From the NCBI GenBank assembly GCA_037383845.1, contig JARRON010000017.1:1-36046 (forward strand): 36,046 nt of DNA, in the 5' to 3' direction. The notes below the pieces were generated by a model. It was not told where the DNA came from and did no database searches. It saw only the letters and a list, made by a program, of their open reading frames with translations. The DNA comes from JARRON01 sp037383845. GTDB taxonomy: Bacteria; Pseudomonadota; Gammaproteobacteria; Steroidobacterales; XN24. A program made the translations under genes and the position numbers. Within the stretch, counting starts at the first letter, position 1. Every line of letters begins with the position of its first letter. Shown piece after piece: positions 1 through 7,361 of this stretch.

Positions 1-2
1 AG

Positions 3-491
3 GCCGCACCGCCGCCGCCCCCGCCGCCGGCGCCCGCTCCGCCGCCGCCTCCGCCGCCGGCTGACGGCGACCGTGATGGCGTGCCGGACAGCGCCGACCT
101 GTGCCCGACGACGCCCGCCGGCGCCCCGGTGGACTCGAACGGCTGCCGTTGCGACTACACGCTGTCACTGGAGTTCGGTTTCGACTCCGCTGAGCTGTCC
201 GCCTCTGACAAGCAGGCGCTCAACCAGCTGATCGGCACGCTGAACCGGCTGCCCTATGTCCGGGCCGTCGTGGAAGGCCACACCGACAGCCGCGGAGCGG
301 CCGAGTACAACCAGGGGCTGTCCGAGCGTCGTGCCCAGGCCGTCGTGGATTATCTCCACGCTGCCGGCATCGGCGACAACCAGCTCAGGGCCGTCGGGTA
401 CGGCGAGTCCCGCCCCGTCGCGAGCAACGAGACCGAGGAAGGCCGCGCGGCCAACCGTCGGGCGGTGCTGCGGCGCACGGACTGCAACTAG
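3..491 (+). CDS. OmpA-family outer-membrane protein, C-terminal part (5' end outside window)
   Basis: The frame is open from the window edge and ends with TAG at 489-491, so only the C-terminal part is present. It starts with a proline/alanine-rich linker of about 19 residues (3-60), then an acidic calcium-binding repeat of the thrombospondin type-3 kind (DGDRDGVPDSADLCP), then an OmpA C-terminal domain. That domain shows FGFDSAEL, the EGHTDSRG motif, LSERRAQAV and a final AANRR, which are the usual peptidoglycan (diaminopimelate)-binding elements. The protein should anchor the outer membrane to the cell wall from the periplasm. The missing N-terminus is probably a beta-barrel, as in OprF-like proteins, but this is inference. 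An in-frame GTG at 81 exists but would cut the TSP3 repeat, so it is not taken as the start. Confidence 0.9.
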   Translation, partial: AAPPPPPPPAPAPPPPPPPADGDRDGVPDSADLCPTTPAGAPVDSNGCRCDYTLSLEFGFDSAELSASDKQALNQLIGTLNRLPYVRAVVEGHTDSRGAAEYNQGLSERRAQAVVDYLHAAGIGDNQLRAVGYGESRPVASNETEEGRAANRRAVLRRTDCN

Positions 492-523
492 GTCGACCAG
501 AAGGGTAACCGCCCGGAGGGCAG

Positions 524-543
524 CCGGCGTCAGCTGACGCCGG
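524..543. repeat. 20-nt perfect palindrome after the OmpA gene
   Basis: CCGGCGTCAGCTGACGCCGG reads the same on both strands and lies between the OmpA stop (491) and the terminator at 567-602. It may form part of the 3' structure of the OmpA transcript or be a binding site for a dimeric protein; the sequence does not decide between these. Confidence 0.5.
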
Positions 544-566
544 GTCAACTCCGGGGTTAACATGGA

Positions 567-602
567 CCCCACCTGCCGCATCCCGGCAGGTGGGGTTTTT
601 TT
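567..602 (+). terminator. Rho-independent terminator of the OmpA-family gene
   Basis: A perfect 12-bp stem (567-578 pairing with 584-595, CCCCACCTGCCG / CGGCAGGTGGGG) with a 5-nt loop is followed directly by seven T (596-602). It lies 75 nt after the OmpA stop and separates that gene from the lipoprotein gene at 631. Confidence 0.93.
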
Positions 603-630
603 GACCACCTGCGGACAGGAAGGGCCAACC

Positions 631-1422
631 ATGCAAAGACAAACCGCGCCTGTGACCCGTTCAGCCGTCCTCGGCCTCGTCTGCCTGGCGGTTGCTGGCT
701 GCGCTACTCCGGGCAACGAAGAGGAGTCCGCCATGACTGTACTGACTGGCACGGTGACCTACCGGGAGCGGATGATGCTGCCGCCTGACGCGGTGATCGA
801 CGTCCGCCTGGAAGACGTGTCCCGCGCCGACGCCCCGGCAACCGTGCTGGCGTCCGACCAGATCCAGCCGGACGGCGCCCCGCCCTACGGGTTCCGAATG
901 GAATACGACCGGGCCAGCCTCATGGCCGGCCACAGCTACGCCCTGCGTGCCCGGATCGAATCCGGTGGCAGGCTTCTTTTCATCAACGACACCCGCATTG
1001 ACGCCTTCGCCAACGGGCCCGCCGGTCCGGTGGAAATCCTCGTCAAGCGCGTGGCGTCGGCGCCTGCCGGGTCGCCGGGCCTCGCCAGCACCCGCTGGGA
1101 GCTCGTGGAACTGGCAGGCGCTGCCCCGCCCGACAGCGATCCCGAGCGGCCTGCCTACCTGGTGTTCGATGCAGCCCAGGACCGGGTCCGCGGCTACTCC
1201 GGCTGCAATGCCTTCAACGGCAGCTTCTCGAGCCAGGGTCAGTCCCTGGCGTTCTCCGGCGTCGCAGCCACGATGATGGCCTGCGTCAGCGGCATGGCCC
1301 TGGAGCGGAAGTTCCTGGACATGCTCGAGACAGTGTCCGCGTATCGTATCGACGGCGAGATCCTGACGCTCTACGCCGGGGACACGCCCGTGGCCCGGTT
1401 CAGGGCGACCGGCCGGCCCTGA
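631..1422 (+). CDS. YbaY-META domain lipoprotein
   Basis: A 263-residue protein. The ATG at 631 is chosen because AGGAAGG (617-623) sits just upstream and because it starts a good lipoprotein signal ending in the lipobox VAGC (Cys24). The frame is open upstream to 562, but that part overlaps the terminator. Residues about 37-135 match the YbaY/YscW lipoprotein family (GTVTYRERMMLPPDAVIDV, then a VEILVKRV strand). Residues about 147-260 are a META/HslJ domain (STRWELVEL, GYSGCNAFNGSF, MMACVSGMALERKFLDML). META domains in HslJ-type proteins are linked to envelope stress and antibiotic tolerance; no enzyme activity is known. The next gene is a second META lipoprotein, so the pair probably acts together in the envelope. 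Confidence 0.88.
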   Translation: MQRQTAPVTRSAVLGLVCLAVAGCATPGNEEESAMTVLTGTVTYRERMMLPPDAVIDVRLEDVSRADAPATVLASDQIQPDGAPPYGFRMEYDRASLMAGHSYALRARIESGGRLLFINDTRIDAFANGPAGPVEILVKRVASAPAGSPGLASTRWELVELAGAAPPDSDPERPAYLVFDAAQDRVRGYSGCNAFNGSFSSQGQSLAFSGVAATMMACVSGMALERKFLDMLETVSAYRIDGEILTLYAGDTPVARFRATGRP

Positions 1423-1468
1423 GTCCCTGTCGCGCCCTCGCCGGCCACGCCGCCCCCGGAGCATCCAA

Positions 1469-1951
1469 GTGAAGACAACGCCCATCCTGACCATCCTGGT
1501 GGCCCTGGCCACCCTTGCGATCGGCGCGTGCGACCGATCACCGCCCACGCCCGAAGCCGGGCCAGCCGCCGACTCATCCCGGGAGGCTCCCATGAACGGC
1601 TCATCAAGCACCGAGGCCCCGGAACTTTCCGGCCAGTGGACCCTGAGCGGGCTTGGCGGATCCCTGGTCCACGGGGGTATCAAGCTCCCGACCCTGGAGG
1701 TAAGCCCGGACGGCTCCGTAAGCGGCTTTGGCGGCGTCAACCAGTTCCAGGGCCGCCTGACGCCGGCAGAATCCACGCTCTTCGGACCCCTGGCCACCAC
1801 GCGCAAAGCAGGCCCCAGGCCGGCCATGGAACTGGAGACCCGCTACCTGGCTCACCTCCAGGAGGCCACGGACTGGCGGATGGAGTCGGGGGAACTCGTG
1901 CTGAGCGCCGGGGACACGGAACTGGCGAGGTTCCGTCCCGCGGGAGACTAG
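1469..1951 (+). CDS. META-domain (HslJ-like) lipoprotein
   Basis: A 160-residue protein starting with GTG, with CCGGAG about 8 nt upstream. A short hydrophobic signal ends at a lipobox-like IGAC (Cys21), followed by a Pro/Ser/Ala-rich tether. The rest (about 52-158) is a diverged META domain: SGQWTLSGLGG, SGFGGVNQFQGRL, FGPLATTRKAG, and the closing pattern LSAGDTELARFRPAG. That closing pattern is close to the end of the preceding protein (LYAGDTPVARFRA), which suggests a paralogue pair. The usual Cys of the GCN motif is replaced (GGVNQF), so the disulfide or metal role suggested for some META domains would be absent here. It lies 46 nt after the YbaY-META gene and is convergent with folA. Confidence 0.82.
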   Translation: MKTTPILTILVALATLAIGACDRSPPTPEAGPAADSSREAPMNGSSSTEAPELSGQWTLSGLGGSLVHGGIKLPTLEVSPDGSVSGFGGVNQFQGRLTPAESTLFGPLATTRKAGPRPAMELETRYLAHLQEATDWRMESGELVLSAGDTELARFRPAGD

Positions 1952-1961
1952 TCGGCCCGGG

Positions 1962-2471
1962 TCATCCGGCGGGCGCCCGCACTCGCTCGAGGCCGACGAA
2001 AGTCAGGTCGTAGGGGTTTCGCTCGTCGGCCGGGCGCTCCTGCCGGCCGATCTCCCGCCAGTCAGCCGGGTCGAGTTCGGGAAACAGGGTGTCGCCCCAG
2101 GGGTCCGCGTGCACACGGGTCATGTGGATGTAGCGCGCCCAAGGCAGGGCCTGCTCGTAGACGTGGGCTCCGCCGATGACCATGAGCTGGGGCGCCCCGG
2201 CGGCAGCGGCCACGCGCAGGGCCTCGTCCAGGGACATGACGCGCGTGGCGCCCTCGGCCCGCCAGGACGGATTGCTGGTGAGTACGAGGTTGAGCCGCCC
2301 CGGAAGGGGCCGTCCAATGGACTCCCAGGTGAGCCGGCCCATGAGCACCGGCTTCCCCATCGTGAGACGCTTGAAGTGCGCCAGGTCCGCCGGGAGATGC
2401 CATGGCATGCCTCCGTCGGCGCCGATCACGCCGTTGTCGGCGACGGCAGCCACGAGCACGATGCGCGGCAT
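1962..2471 (-). CDS. folA: Dihydrofolate reductase
   Basis: A 169-residue DHFR that reduces dihydrofolate to tetrahydrofolate with NADPH in the cytoplasm. The family pattern is clear: VAAVADNGVIG at the N-terminus, MPWHLPADLAHFK with the catalytic Asp29 (E. coli Asp27), MGRLTWESIGRPLPGR, and IGGAHVYEQAL. An ATG seven codons upstream (2492) is also in frame; GGAGGA overlaps that first ATG and lies 13 nt before the chosen ATG, and the shorter start matches the usual family N-terminus. It is last in the lgt-thyA-folA run, 64 nt after thyA. This pairing makes sense because ThyA generates the dihydrofolate that DHFR recycles. Confidence 0.96.
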   Translation of the reverse strand: MPRIVLVAAVADNGVIGADGGMPWHLPADLAHFKRLTMGKPVLMGRLTWESIGRPLPGRLNLVLTSNPSWRAEGATRVMSLDEALRVAAAAGAPQLMVIGGAHVYEQALPWARYIHMTRVHADPWGDTLFPELDPADWREIGRQERPADERNPYDLTFVGLERVRAPAG

Positions 2472-2535
2472 GGCCTGCAGAGTATCCTCCATGTGACCAT
2501 CATAGCGGCCCCGGGCGGGGCCCGCCGGGAACTGT

Positions 2536-3369
2536 CTAGACCGACACCTGCGCGGGGATGTGGGGGGCGGCCTCGTAGCCGGTGATCTCGAAGTCCTCGT
2601 AGCGGTAATCGAAGATGGACGCGGGCCGACGGTGGATGACGAGTTCCGGCAGCGGCCCCGGTGTGCGCGTCAGCTGGAGATCCGCCTGCTCCAGGTGATT
2701 CAGGTAGAGGTGCACATCCCCGCCTGTCCAGACGAAATCCCCCGGCTGCAGGTCGCACTGCTCGGCCATCATGTGGGTCAGGAGAGCGTAGGAAGCGATG
2801 TTGAACGGCACGCCCAGGAACACGTCGCAGCTTCGCTGGTATAGCTGGCAGGACAGCCTCCCGTCGCCGACCCAGAACTGGAACAGGCAGTGGCAGGGCG
2901 CCAGCGCCATGCGCCCGGCCCGGACGTTGTCCTGGGGCGGGACGGTCTCGTCCGGCAGCTCGGCCGGATTCCATGCCACGACGATGATGCGGCGAGAGTC
3001 CGGGCGGGTCCGGATCGTCTCCACGGCCTCAGCGATCTGGTCGATGGCCTCGCCGTCGCCGGAGGGCCAGGCTCGCCACTGGCGGCCGTATACCGGACCG
3101 AGGTCCCCTTCCTCCGTGGCCCACTCGTCCCAGATCCGAACCTTCTGTTCCTTCAGGTAGCCGATGTTCGTGTCACCGGCCAGGAACCACAACAGCTCGT
3201 GCACGATGGAACGAATGTGAAGCTTCTTCGTGGTCAGGAGGGGAAAACCCTCGGACAGGTCGAAGCGCATCTGGTAACCGAACACCGAGAGGGTCCCGGT
3301 GCCGGTCCGGTCGCCTTTTTCGATGCCGTTTGCCCTGACGTGCCGCAGCAGATCCAGATACTGGCGCAT
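2536..3369 (-). CDS. thyA: Thymidylate synthase
   Basis: A 277-residue ThyA that methylates dUMP to dTMP using methylene-tetrahydrofolate. Visible motifs are the substrate-binding DRTGTGT near residue 20, the catalytic cysteine in LAPCHC (Cys159), QRSCDVFLGVPFNIASYALL and the C-terminal FDYRYEDFEITGY. It is slightly longer than the E. coli protein (264 aa), partly through a small insert just before the catalytic loop (around PPQDNVRAGR). The frame is open upstream to 3606, but that extension overlaps lgt and has no family similarity, so the ATG at 3369 is used. It starts 5 nt after the lgt stop, consistent with one transcript lgt-thyA-folA. Confidence 0.97.
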   Translation of the reverse strand: MRQYLDLLRHVRANGIEKGDRTGTGTLSVFGYQMRFDLSEGFPLLTTKKLHIRSIVHELLWFLAGDTNIGYLKEQKVRIWDEWATEEGDLGPVYGRQWRAWPSGDGEAIDQIAEAVETIRTRPDSRRIIVVAWNPAELPDETVPPQDNVRAGRMALAPCHCLFQFWVGDGRLSCQLYQRSCDVFLGVPFNIASYALLTHMMAEQCDLQPGDFVWTGGDVHLYLNHLEQADLQLTRTPGPLPELVIHRRPASIFDYRYEDFEITGYEAAPHIPAQVSV

Positions 3370-3374
3370 GGTGC

Positions 3375-4160
3375 TCAGGCCGTGGCGGTCTTCGGACGGC
3401 GGTAGGCCGCCGCGATCAGCAGGGCGCCCACGATGACCATCGGCAGGGACAGCAGCTGGCCCATGGTGAACCAGCCGAAAGCCAGGTATCCGATGTGGGC
3501 GTCCGGCACCCGCACGAACTCCACGGCGAAACGGAAGACGCCGTAGAAGAACAGGAACGCGCCGGACACCGCCATGGTGGGCGGGCGACGGGAGGAGTAG
3601 ATCCATAAGATCACGAACAGCACGATCCCCTCAAGAAAGGCCTCGTAAAGCTGGGACGCGTGCCGCGCCTGGCCGTTGACGATGAACGCCCAGGGCACGT
3701 CCGTCGGCTTGCCCCACAGCTCTCCGTTGATGAAGTTGCCGATACGGCCGGCGCAGATCCCCAGCGGGGCCAGTGGCGCGACGAAGTCCGTCATCTCGAA
3801 GAAGGACTTGCCGATCTTGCGGCCGTAAATCCACATGGCCAGCGCGACGGCCAGCATGCCCCCATGGAAGGACATTCCGCCTTCCCAGACACGGAACAGA
3901 AGCAGCGGGTCCTTCAGCCAGGCGTCCCAGCCGTAGAACAGAATCCAGCCCACCCGGGCGCCTAGAATGACACCGAGGGCGCCGTAGAAAATCAGGTCAT
4001 CCACGTGCTCGGAGCTGAAGCCGAACTCGGGCCGCTTCGCCCGGTGACGGGCCAGCAGCCAGGCGATGGCAAAACCCACCAGGTACATCAGGCCGTACCA
4101 GCGCACCTTGAGGGGCCCGAGGCTGACGGCGACGGGATCGATATCGGGATAGGGGATCAT
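3375..4160 (-). CDS. lgt: Prolipoprotein diacylglyceryl transferase
   Basis: A 261-residue integral inner-membrane enzyme that transfers diacylglycerol from phosphatidylglycerol to the lipobox cysteine of prolipoproteins. Signature segments are the N-terminal VRWYGLMYLVGF, SFHGGMLAV, and the Lgt signature GRIGNFINGELWGKPT with its essential arginine. About seven hydrophobic segments are seen and the length is typical. It is first in the lgt-thyA-folA run; lgt next to thyA is a common order in proteobacteria. The product is what would lipidate the two META lipoproteins encoded at 631-1951. Confidence 0.97.
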   Translation of the reverse strand: MIPYPDIDPVAVSLGPLKVRWYGLMYLVGFAIAWLLARHRAKRPEFGFSSEHVDDLIFYGALGVILGARVGWILFYGWDAWLKDPLLLFRVWEGGMSFHGGMLAVALAMWIYGRKIGKSFFEMTDFVAPLAPLGICAGRIGNFINGELWGKPTDVPWAFIVNGQARHASQLYEAFLEGIVLFVILWIYSSRRPPTMAVSGAFLFFYGVFRFAVEFVRVPDAHIGYLAFGWFTMGQLLSLPMVIVGALLIAAAYRRPKTATA

Positions 4161-4251
4161 GGCCGCGCATTCTACCAGCGCCCGCCGGGTCGACGGGCAG
4201 CCGCCATACTCCCTTCACCCGCCCCAGGGGCATCGCGGGACGCAAAGCCGG

Positions 4252-4434
4252 ATGGACACGAACGCGCCCGGGTTCGCGGGCGACCGAGGCAAGCCGATCT
4301 CACTGGGGGCAGCCCTCGGACCCGGCGCGGGCAACGGCGCCGCCAGGGGTAACGTGGGTGCGGGCATCATCCTGGGGCTGGCCATCGCCGTCCGCATCGG
4401 CGCTGGCCGTCACCGCCCCGAACCCGGACAATAG
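4252..4434 (+). CDS. Small glycine-zipper-like protein
   Basis: A 60-residue frame starting at ATG 4252, divergent from lgt. After a polar N-terminus it has a repeated small-residue pattern (LGAALGPGAGNGAA, then GNVGAGIILGLAIAVRIGAG) and a basic, proline-containing tail. Glycines every fourth residue in a hydrophobic context are typical of small glycine-zipper membrane peptides found in many proteobacteria. Some usual glycines are replaced by Pro, Asn or Arg, so it could also be decaying. No convincing ribosome binding site is seen, which lowers confidence. The methyltransferase gene starts 34 nt downstream. Confidence 0.45.
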   Translation: MDTNAPGFAGDRGKPISLGAALGPGAGNGAARGNVGAGIILGLAIAVRIGAGRHRPEPGQ

Positions 4435-4468
4435 CGGCCTGGCGCAAGGCACCGGCGGAGGATAGTCC

Positions 4469-5293
4469 ATGGGAGGTCCCGTACAGTCGATCCGCAAGCG
4501 GTGGTACAGCCTCACCGCGAGCCCGAAGGCTGCCCGCAAGCAGTGGGGCGGGCAGTACTGGGAGGAGGACGACAAGGGCATCCGCCATGTGGCCTGCCGC
4601 CGGTGTCCCAAATTCCAGCCGGAACCGCCGGCCTGCTCGGTCCCGTTCGGATCGCCGCTGCGCAAGTGCGTCGTGGCATCCATGGAGGCTCACCTCCATG
4701 ACGCATCCGGCGAGGACGTGCTGGAGATCGGCTTCGGCCGCTTCGCCCTGGGCCGAAACCTGGTCAGGCGCAGCGGCGGCACGTGGACCGGGGTGGACCC
4801 GGAAGCCCCGGAAGACGGACCGGTCCGGGTGGGGGCCCGTGTCCGCGGTCATGCGGCGGCCATTCCTTTCCCGGACGAGACGTTCCACCGGGTCATTGGC
4901 GTCCAGACCCTGGAGCACTGGGGCCAGCGACTCAAAGGTTCCGAGACCCGGCCGCCGGACTACGTGACCTGTCTGAGGGAAGTCTGGCGGGTACTGAAAC
5001 CCGGCGGCAGGCTTTACCTGGACGCCCCCATCCATCTCCACGGACACGAAATGTTCATCCTGGGCGACCTGCCGCGGATCGCCGCCCAGTTCGATCCCGG
5101 CCTCTGGACGGACCTTCGGATGGAGAAATGGCGGGCCGAACACGATCCCCTGCCCCGCTACGCCCCTGGCCCCAACCTTTATCCCCAGTGGGAGCGCGAG
5201 GTTGAATCCTATCCGCCCGAGCAGGTGGAAGCCGTCAAGCAGGGCACCATCTGGCTGCTCGCTATCACGGCCCGCAAGCGGCCCGACGCCTAG
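4469..5293 (+). CDS. SAM-dependent class I methyltransferase with N-terminal cysteine cluster
   Basis: A 274-residue protein with a strong ribosome binding site (GGCGGAGGA, about 8 nt before the ATG). Residues about 84-200 show a Rossmann methyltransferase: motif I VLEIGFGRFALG, an acidic residue after strand 2 (GVDPEAPE), AAAIPFPDETFHRVIGVQTLEHW (motif IV region), and LREVWRVLKPGGRLYLDAP (motif VI). This pattern fits the Methyltransf_11 group; the substrate cannot be told. Before the domain there is a cysteine set Cys43-x2-Cys46-x9-Cys56-x10-Cys67 that could bind zinc. The C-terminus ends with a strand, WLLAITARKRP, usual for the fold. Confidence 0.88.
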   Translation: MGGPVQSIRKRWYSLTASPKAARKQWGGQYWEEDDKGIRHVACRRCPKFQPEPPACSVPFGSPLRKCVVASMEAHLHDASGEDVLEIGFGRFALGRNLVRRSGGTWTGVDPEAPEDGPVRVGARVRGHAAAIPFPDETFHRVIGVQTLEHWGQRLKGSETRPPDYVTCLREVWRVLKPGGRLYLDAPIHLHGHEMFILGDLPRIAAQFDPGLWTDLRMEKWRAEHDPLPRYAPGPNLYPQWEREVESYPPEQVEAVKQGTIWLLAITARKRPDA

Positions 5294-5300
5294 CGTGCGC

Positions 5301-5320
5301 CGGGAACCGCCACGTTCCCG
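5301..5320. terminator. Hairpin between convergent genes
   Basis: A 7-bp perfect stem CGGGAAC / GTTCCCG with a 6-nt loop lies exactly between the methyltransferase stop (5293) and the stop of the minus-strand small gene (5321). There is no T-run on either side, so it may be a weak shared terminator or only a 3'-end protecting hairpin. Confidence 0.35.
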
Positions 5321-5434
5321 CTAGTGCAGCAGGGAATGGTCGTCCTTCTTCGTGCGCTTCTCCGCGCGCCTTTCCTTTGCCGTCTTCCTTGGTTGCTTTT
5401 TCTTCTCTTTCCTGGGTTCCTTGGAGTGGGACAC
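5321..5434 (-). CDS. 37-residue lysine-rich small protein
   Basis: A short minus-strand gene with a GTG start at 5434 and TAG stop at 5321-5323. The ribosome binding site is excellent: GGAGGT placed 5-6 nt before the GTG. The product is very basic and hydrophilic: KEPRKEKKKQPRK, then TAKERRAEKRTKK, then DDHSLLH. A lysine/arginine run with regular acidic residues suggests a charged helix that could bind nucleic acid or ribosome. The local composition (A-rich on this strand) differs from the GC-rich surroundings, as expected for a Lys codon-rich gene. I recall similar tiny basic proteins in proteobacteria but can give no function. An inverted repeat GCCCGG-CAT-CCGGGC (5446-5460) lies just upstream of the ribosome binding site and could affect its access. 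Confidence 0.62.
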   Translation of the reverse strand: MSHSKEPRKEKKKQPRKTAKERRAEKRTKKDDHSLLH

Positions 5435-5531
5435 AGGCGACCTCCGCCCGGCATCCGGGCCGTCGACGAACATATCTCCAGCATAGTCCAGCGACAGGAA
5501 ATTGCCGGCGCCGGAGCGCTATCCTGACACC

Positions 5532-7361
5532 ATGATGAGTCCGGAGCAGATGCAGGTGCTGGGCGTGCTGGCGGTGACGATCGCCATGTTCCTGTGGGGA
5601 CCCTGGCGCCACGACATGGTCGCCCTGGCCTCGCTCCTGGCCTGCGTGGTACTGGGGCTGGTGTCCGCAGACTCCGCATTCTCAGGGTTCGGCCACCCGG
5701 CCATCGTCACCGTGGCCTGCGTGCTGGTCCTGAGCCGTGGCCTGTACGAGACCGGTGCGGTGGACCTTCTTGCCGAACGGGCCCTGCCGTCCTCGGCGGG
5801 AACGGTGACCACCCTGGCGGCGCTCGTGGGCCTTGGCGCGGCCCTGTCAGCCTTCATGAACAACGTCGGCGCCATGGCCCTGTTGATGCCGGTGGCCGTC
5901 CAGCTGGCCCGCAAGCATGACCTGCCGGCCGGCAAGTTCCTGATGCCCCTGGCCTTCGGCACCATCCTCGGCGGCATGACCACGCTGATCGGCACGCCCC
6001 CGAACCTTATCGTCGCAGGTTTCCGGGAGGACGCCGGCGCCGGCAGTTTCGGCATGTTCGACTTTACGCCGGTGGGCGTGACGGTCGCAGCCGCCGGTGT
6101 CGCGTTCATCATCCTGATGGGTCGCCACCTGGTCCCCGAGCGGGAGGGGGCCGGCACGGAAAGCTTCGACACCGGGACCTATCTCACCGAAGCACGGGTG
6201 ACCGAGGGAAGCAAGGCCGATGGCCAGACCCTTAAGACCGTGGAGGAGTGGCTTGCCGCCGCTGATGCCCAGATCATCGGCATGGTCCGGAACGACTTCC
6301 GCATCTCGGCGCCCAATCCGCAGCGGAAGCTGCGCGCCGGCGACATCCTGGTGCTGGAGGCCGACCCGGAAGCCCTCGGCCCGGCTCTTTCCAAGGCGAA
6401 CCTCACACTGAAAGAGGAGATGGAGGAAGACGATCAGAGTGGCAAGGGCACGGACAGGGAAGGCGATGAGGACGACAAGGAAAAGGACGAGGAGGCCACC
6501 TCCGGGGAGACCGAGATCCGGGAAATGGCGGTGCTCCCCGGTTCGATGCTCATCGGCCAGTCCGTGGGCGATATTCAGCTCCGTACGCGCTACGGCCTGA
6601 CGCTGCTGGCCTTGTCCCGGCGCGGCCGGCGCAGCATCCGGCGCCTGCGTTCGGCCTCGCTGAAGGCCGGCGACGTCCTGCTGATGCAGGGTCCGCCGGA
6701 TTCCCTGACGGGATTCGCGTCGGAATACGGCTGCGTGCCGCTGGCGGTGCGGGCCGTGCGAGTGCCAGAGCGGCGACAGGCGCTGGCGGCCATGGCGGTG
6801 ATGGCTGTGGCCATCGCCGGTGCCGCCTTCGGGCTGCTGCCGGCAGCAGTGAGTTTCGCTGCCGGGGTGCTGCTGTACATGGCGCTGAAAGTGATGCCCC
6901 TGCAAAACGTCTACGACGCCGTGGACTGGCCGATCGTGATCCTTCTGGGGGCGCTGTTCCCCGTGGCGGAGGCCATGGACACGACGGGCACGGCGGACCT
7001 GCTGGCCCGGGGGCTGTTGCAGAACGTGGCCCAGGGCCAGCCGGTGATCGCCCTTGCCCTGATCCTTATCCTCACCATGACCCTGTCGGACTTCATGAAC
7101 AACGCGGCTACCGCGGCGGTGATGTGCCCGATCGCCATCAGCATCGCGGGCCAGATCGGCGCCAGCAGCGACACCTTCCTGATGGCGGTTGCTATCGGCG
7201 CTTCCTGCGCCTTCCTCACGCCCATCGGTCACCAGAACAATACGCTGATCATGGGCCCTGGCGGATTCCGTTTCTCTGATTACTGGCGGCTCGGACTGCC
7301 CATGGAGATCCTGGTGGTCGCCGTTGCCGTCCCAATGCTGCTGCTGGTCTGGCCGCTTTGA
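5532..7361 (+). CDS. SLC13/DASS-family permease with two TrkA-C-like (RCK_C) domains
   Basis: A 609-residue inner-membrane transporter. Two membrane halves flank a cytoplasmic insert. The first half has a MNNVGAMALLMP motif (Met109) and GTPPNLIVAGF; the second has FMNNAATAAVMCP (near residue 522) and TPIGHQNNTLIMGPGG. These paired NN hairpins are typical of divalent anion:Na+ symporters. The insert contains two TrkA-C-like units (around residues 215-290, ending LRAGDILVLEADP, and around 330-400, ending LKAGDVLLMQGPP) joined by a very acidic linker (about 295-326). Family substrates include dicarboxylates, sulfate and related anions; the actual one is unknown. ATG at 5532 fits the family N-terminus; a TTG at 5502 is possible. 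It overlaps the next gene by 4 nt. Confidence 0.9.
   Translation: MMSPEQMQVLGVLAVTIAMFLWGPWRHDMVALASLLACVVLGLVSADSAFSGFGHPAIVTVACVLVLSRGLYETGAVDLLAERALPSSAGTVTTLAALVGLGAALSAFMNNVGAMALLMPVAVQLARKHDLPAGKFLMPLAFGTILGGMTTLIGTPPNLIVAGFREDAGAGSFGMFDFTPVGVTVAAAGVAFIILMGRHLVPEREGAGTESFDTGTYLTEARVTEGSKADGQTLKTVEEWLAAADAQIIGMVRNDFRISAPNPQRKLRAGDILVLEADPEALGPALSKANLTLKEEMEEDDQSGKGTDREGDEDDKEKDEEATSGETEIREMAVLPGSMLIGQSVGDIQLRTRYGLTLLALSRRGRRSIRRLRSASLKAGDVLLMQGPPDSLTGFASEYGCVPLAVRAVRVPERRQALAAMAVMAVAIAGAAFGLLPAAVSFAAGVLLYMALKVMPLQNVYDAVDWPIVILLGALFPVAEAMDTTGTADLLARGLLQNVAQGQPVIALALILILTMTLSDFMNNAATAAVMCPIAISIAGQIGASSDTFLMAVAIGASCAFLTPIGHQNNTLIMGPGGFRFSDYWRLGLPMEILVVAVAVPMLLLVWPL

Noticed and set aside
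1..60. CCG/GCC-rich run at the left edge as a possible microsatellite
   Set aside because: It is in frame with the OmpA gene and encodes a proline-rich linker typical of that family.
3370..3606. N-terminal extension of thyA
   Set aside because: It overlaps the 3' part of lgt and is Arg/Pro/Gly-rich; the ATG at 3369 gives the usual ThyA N-terminus.
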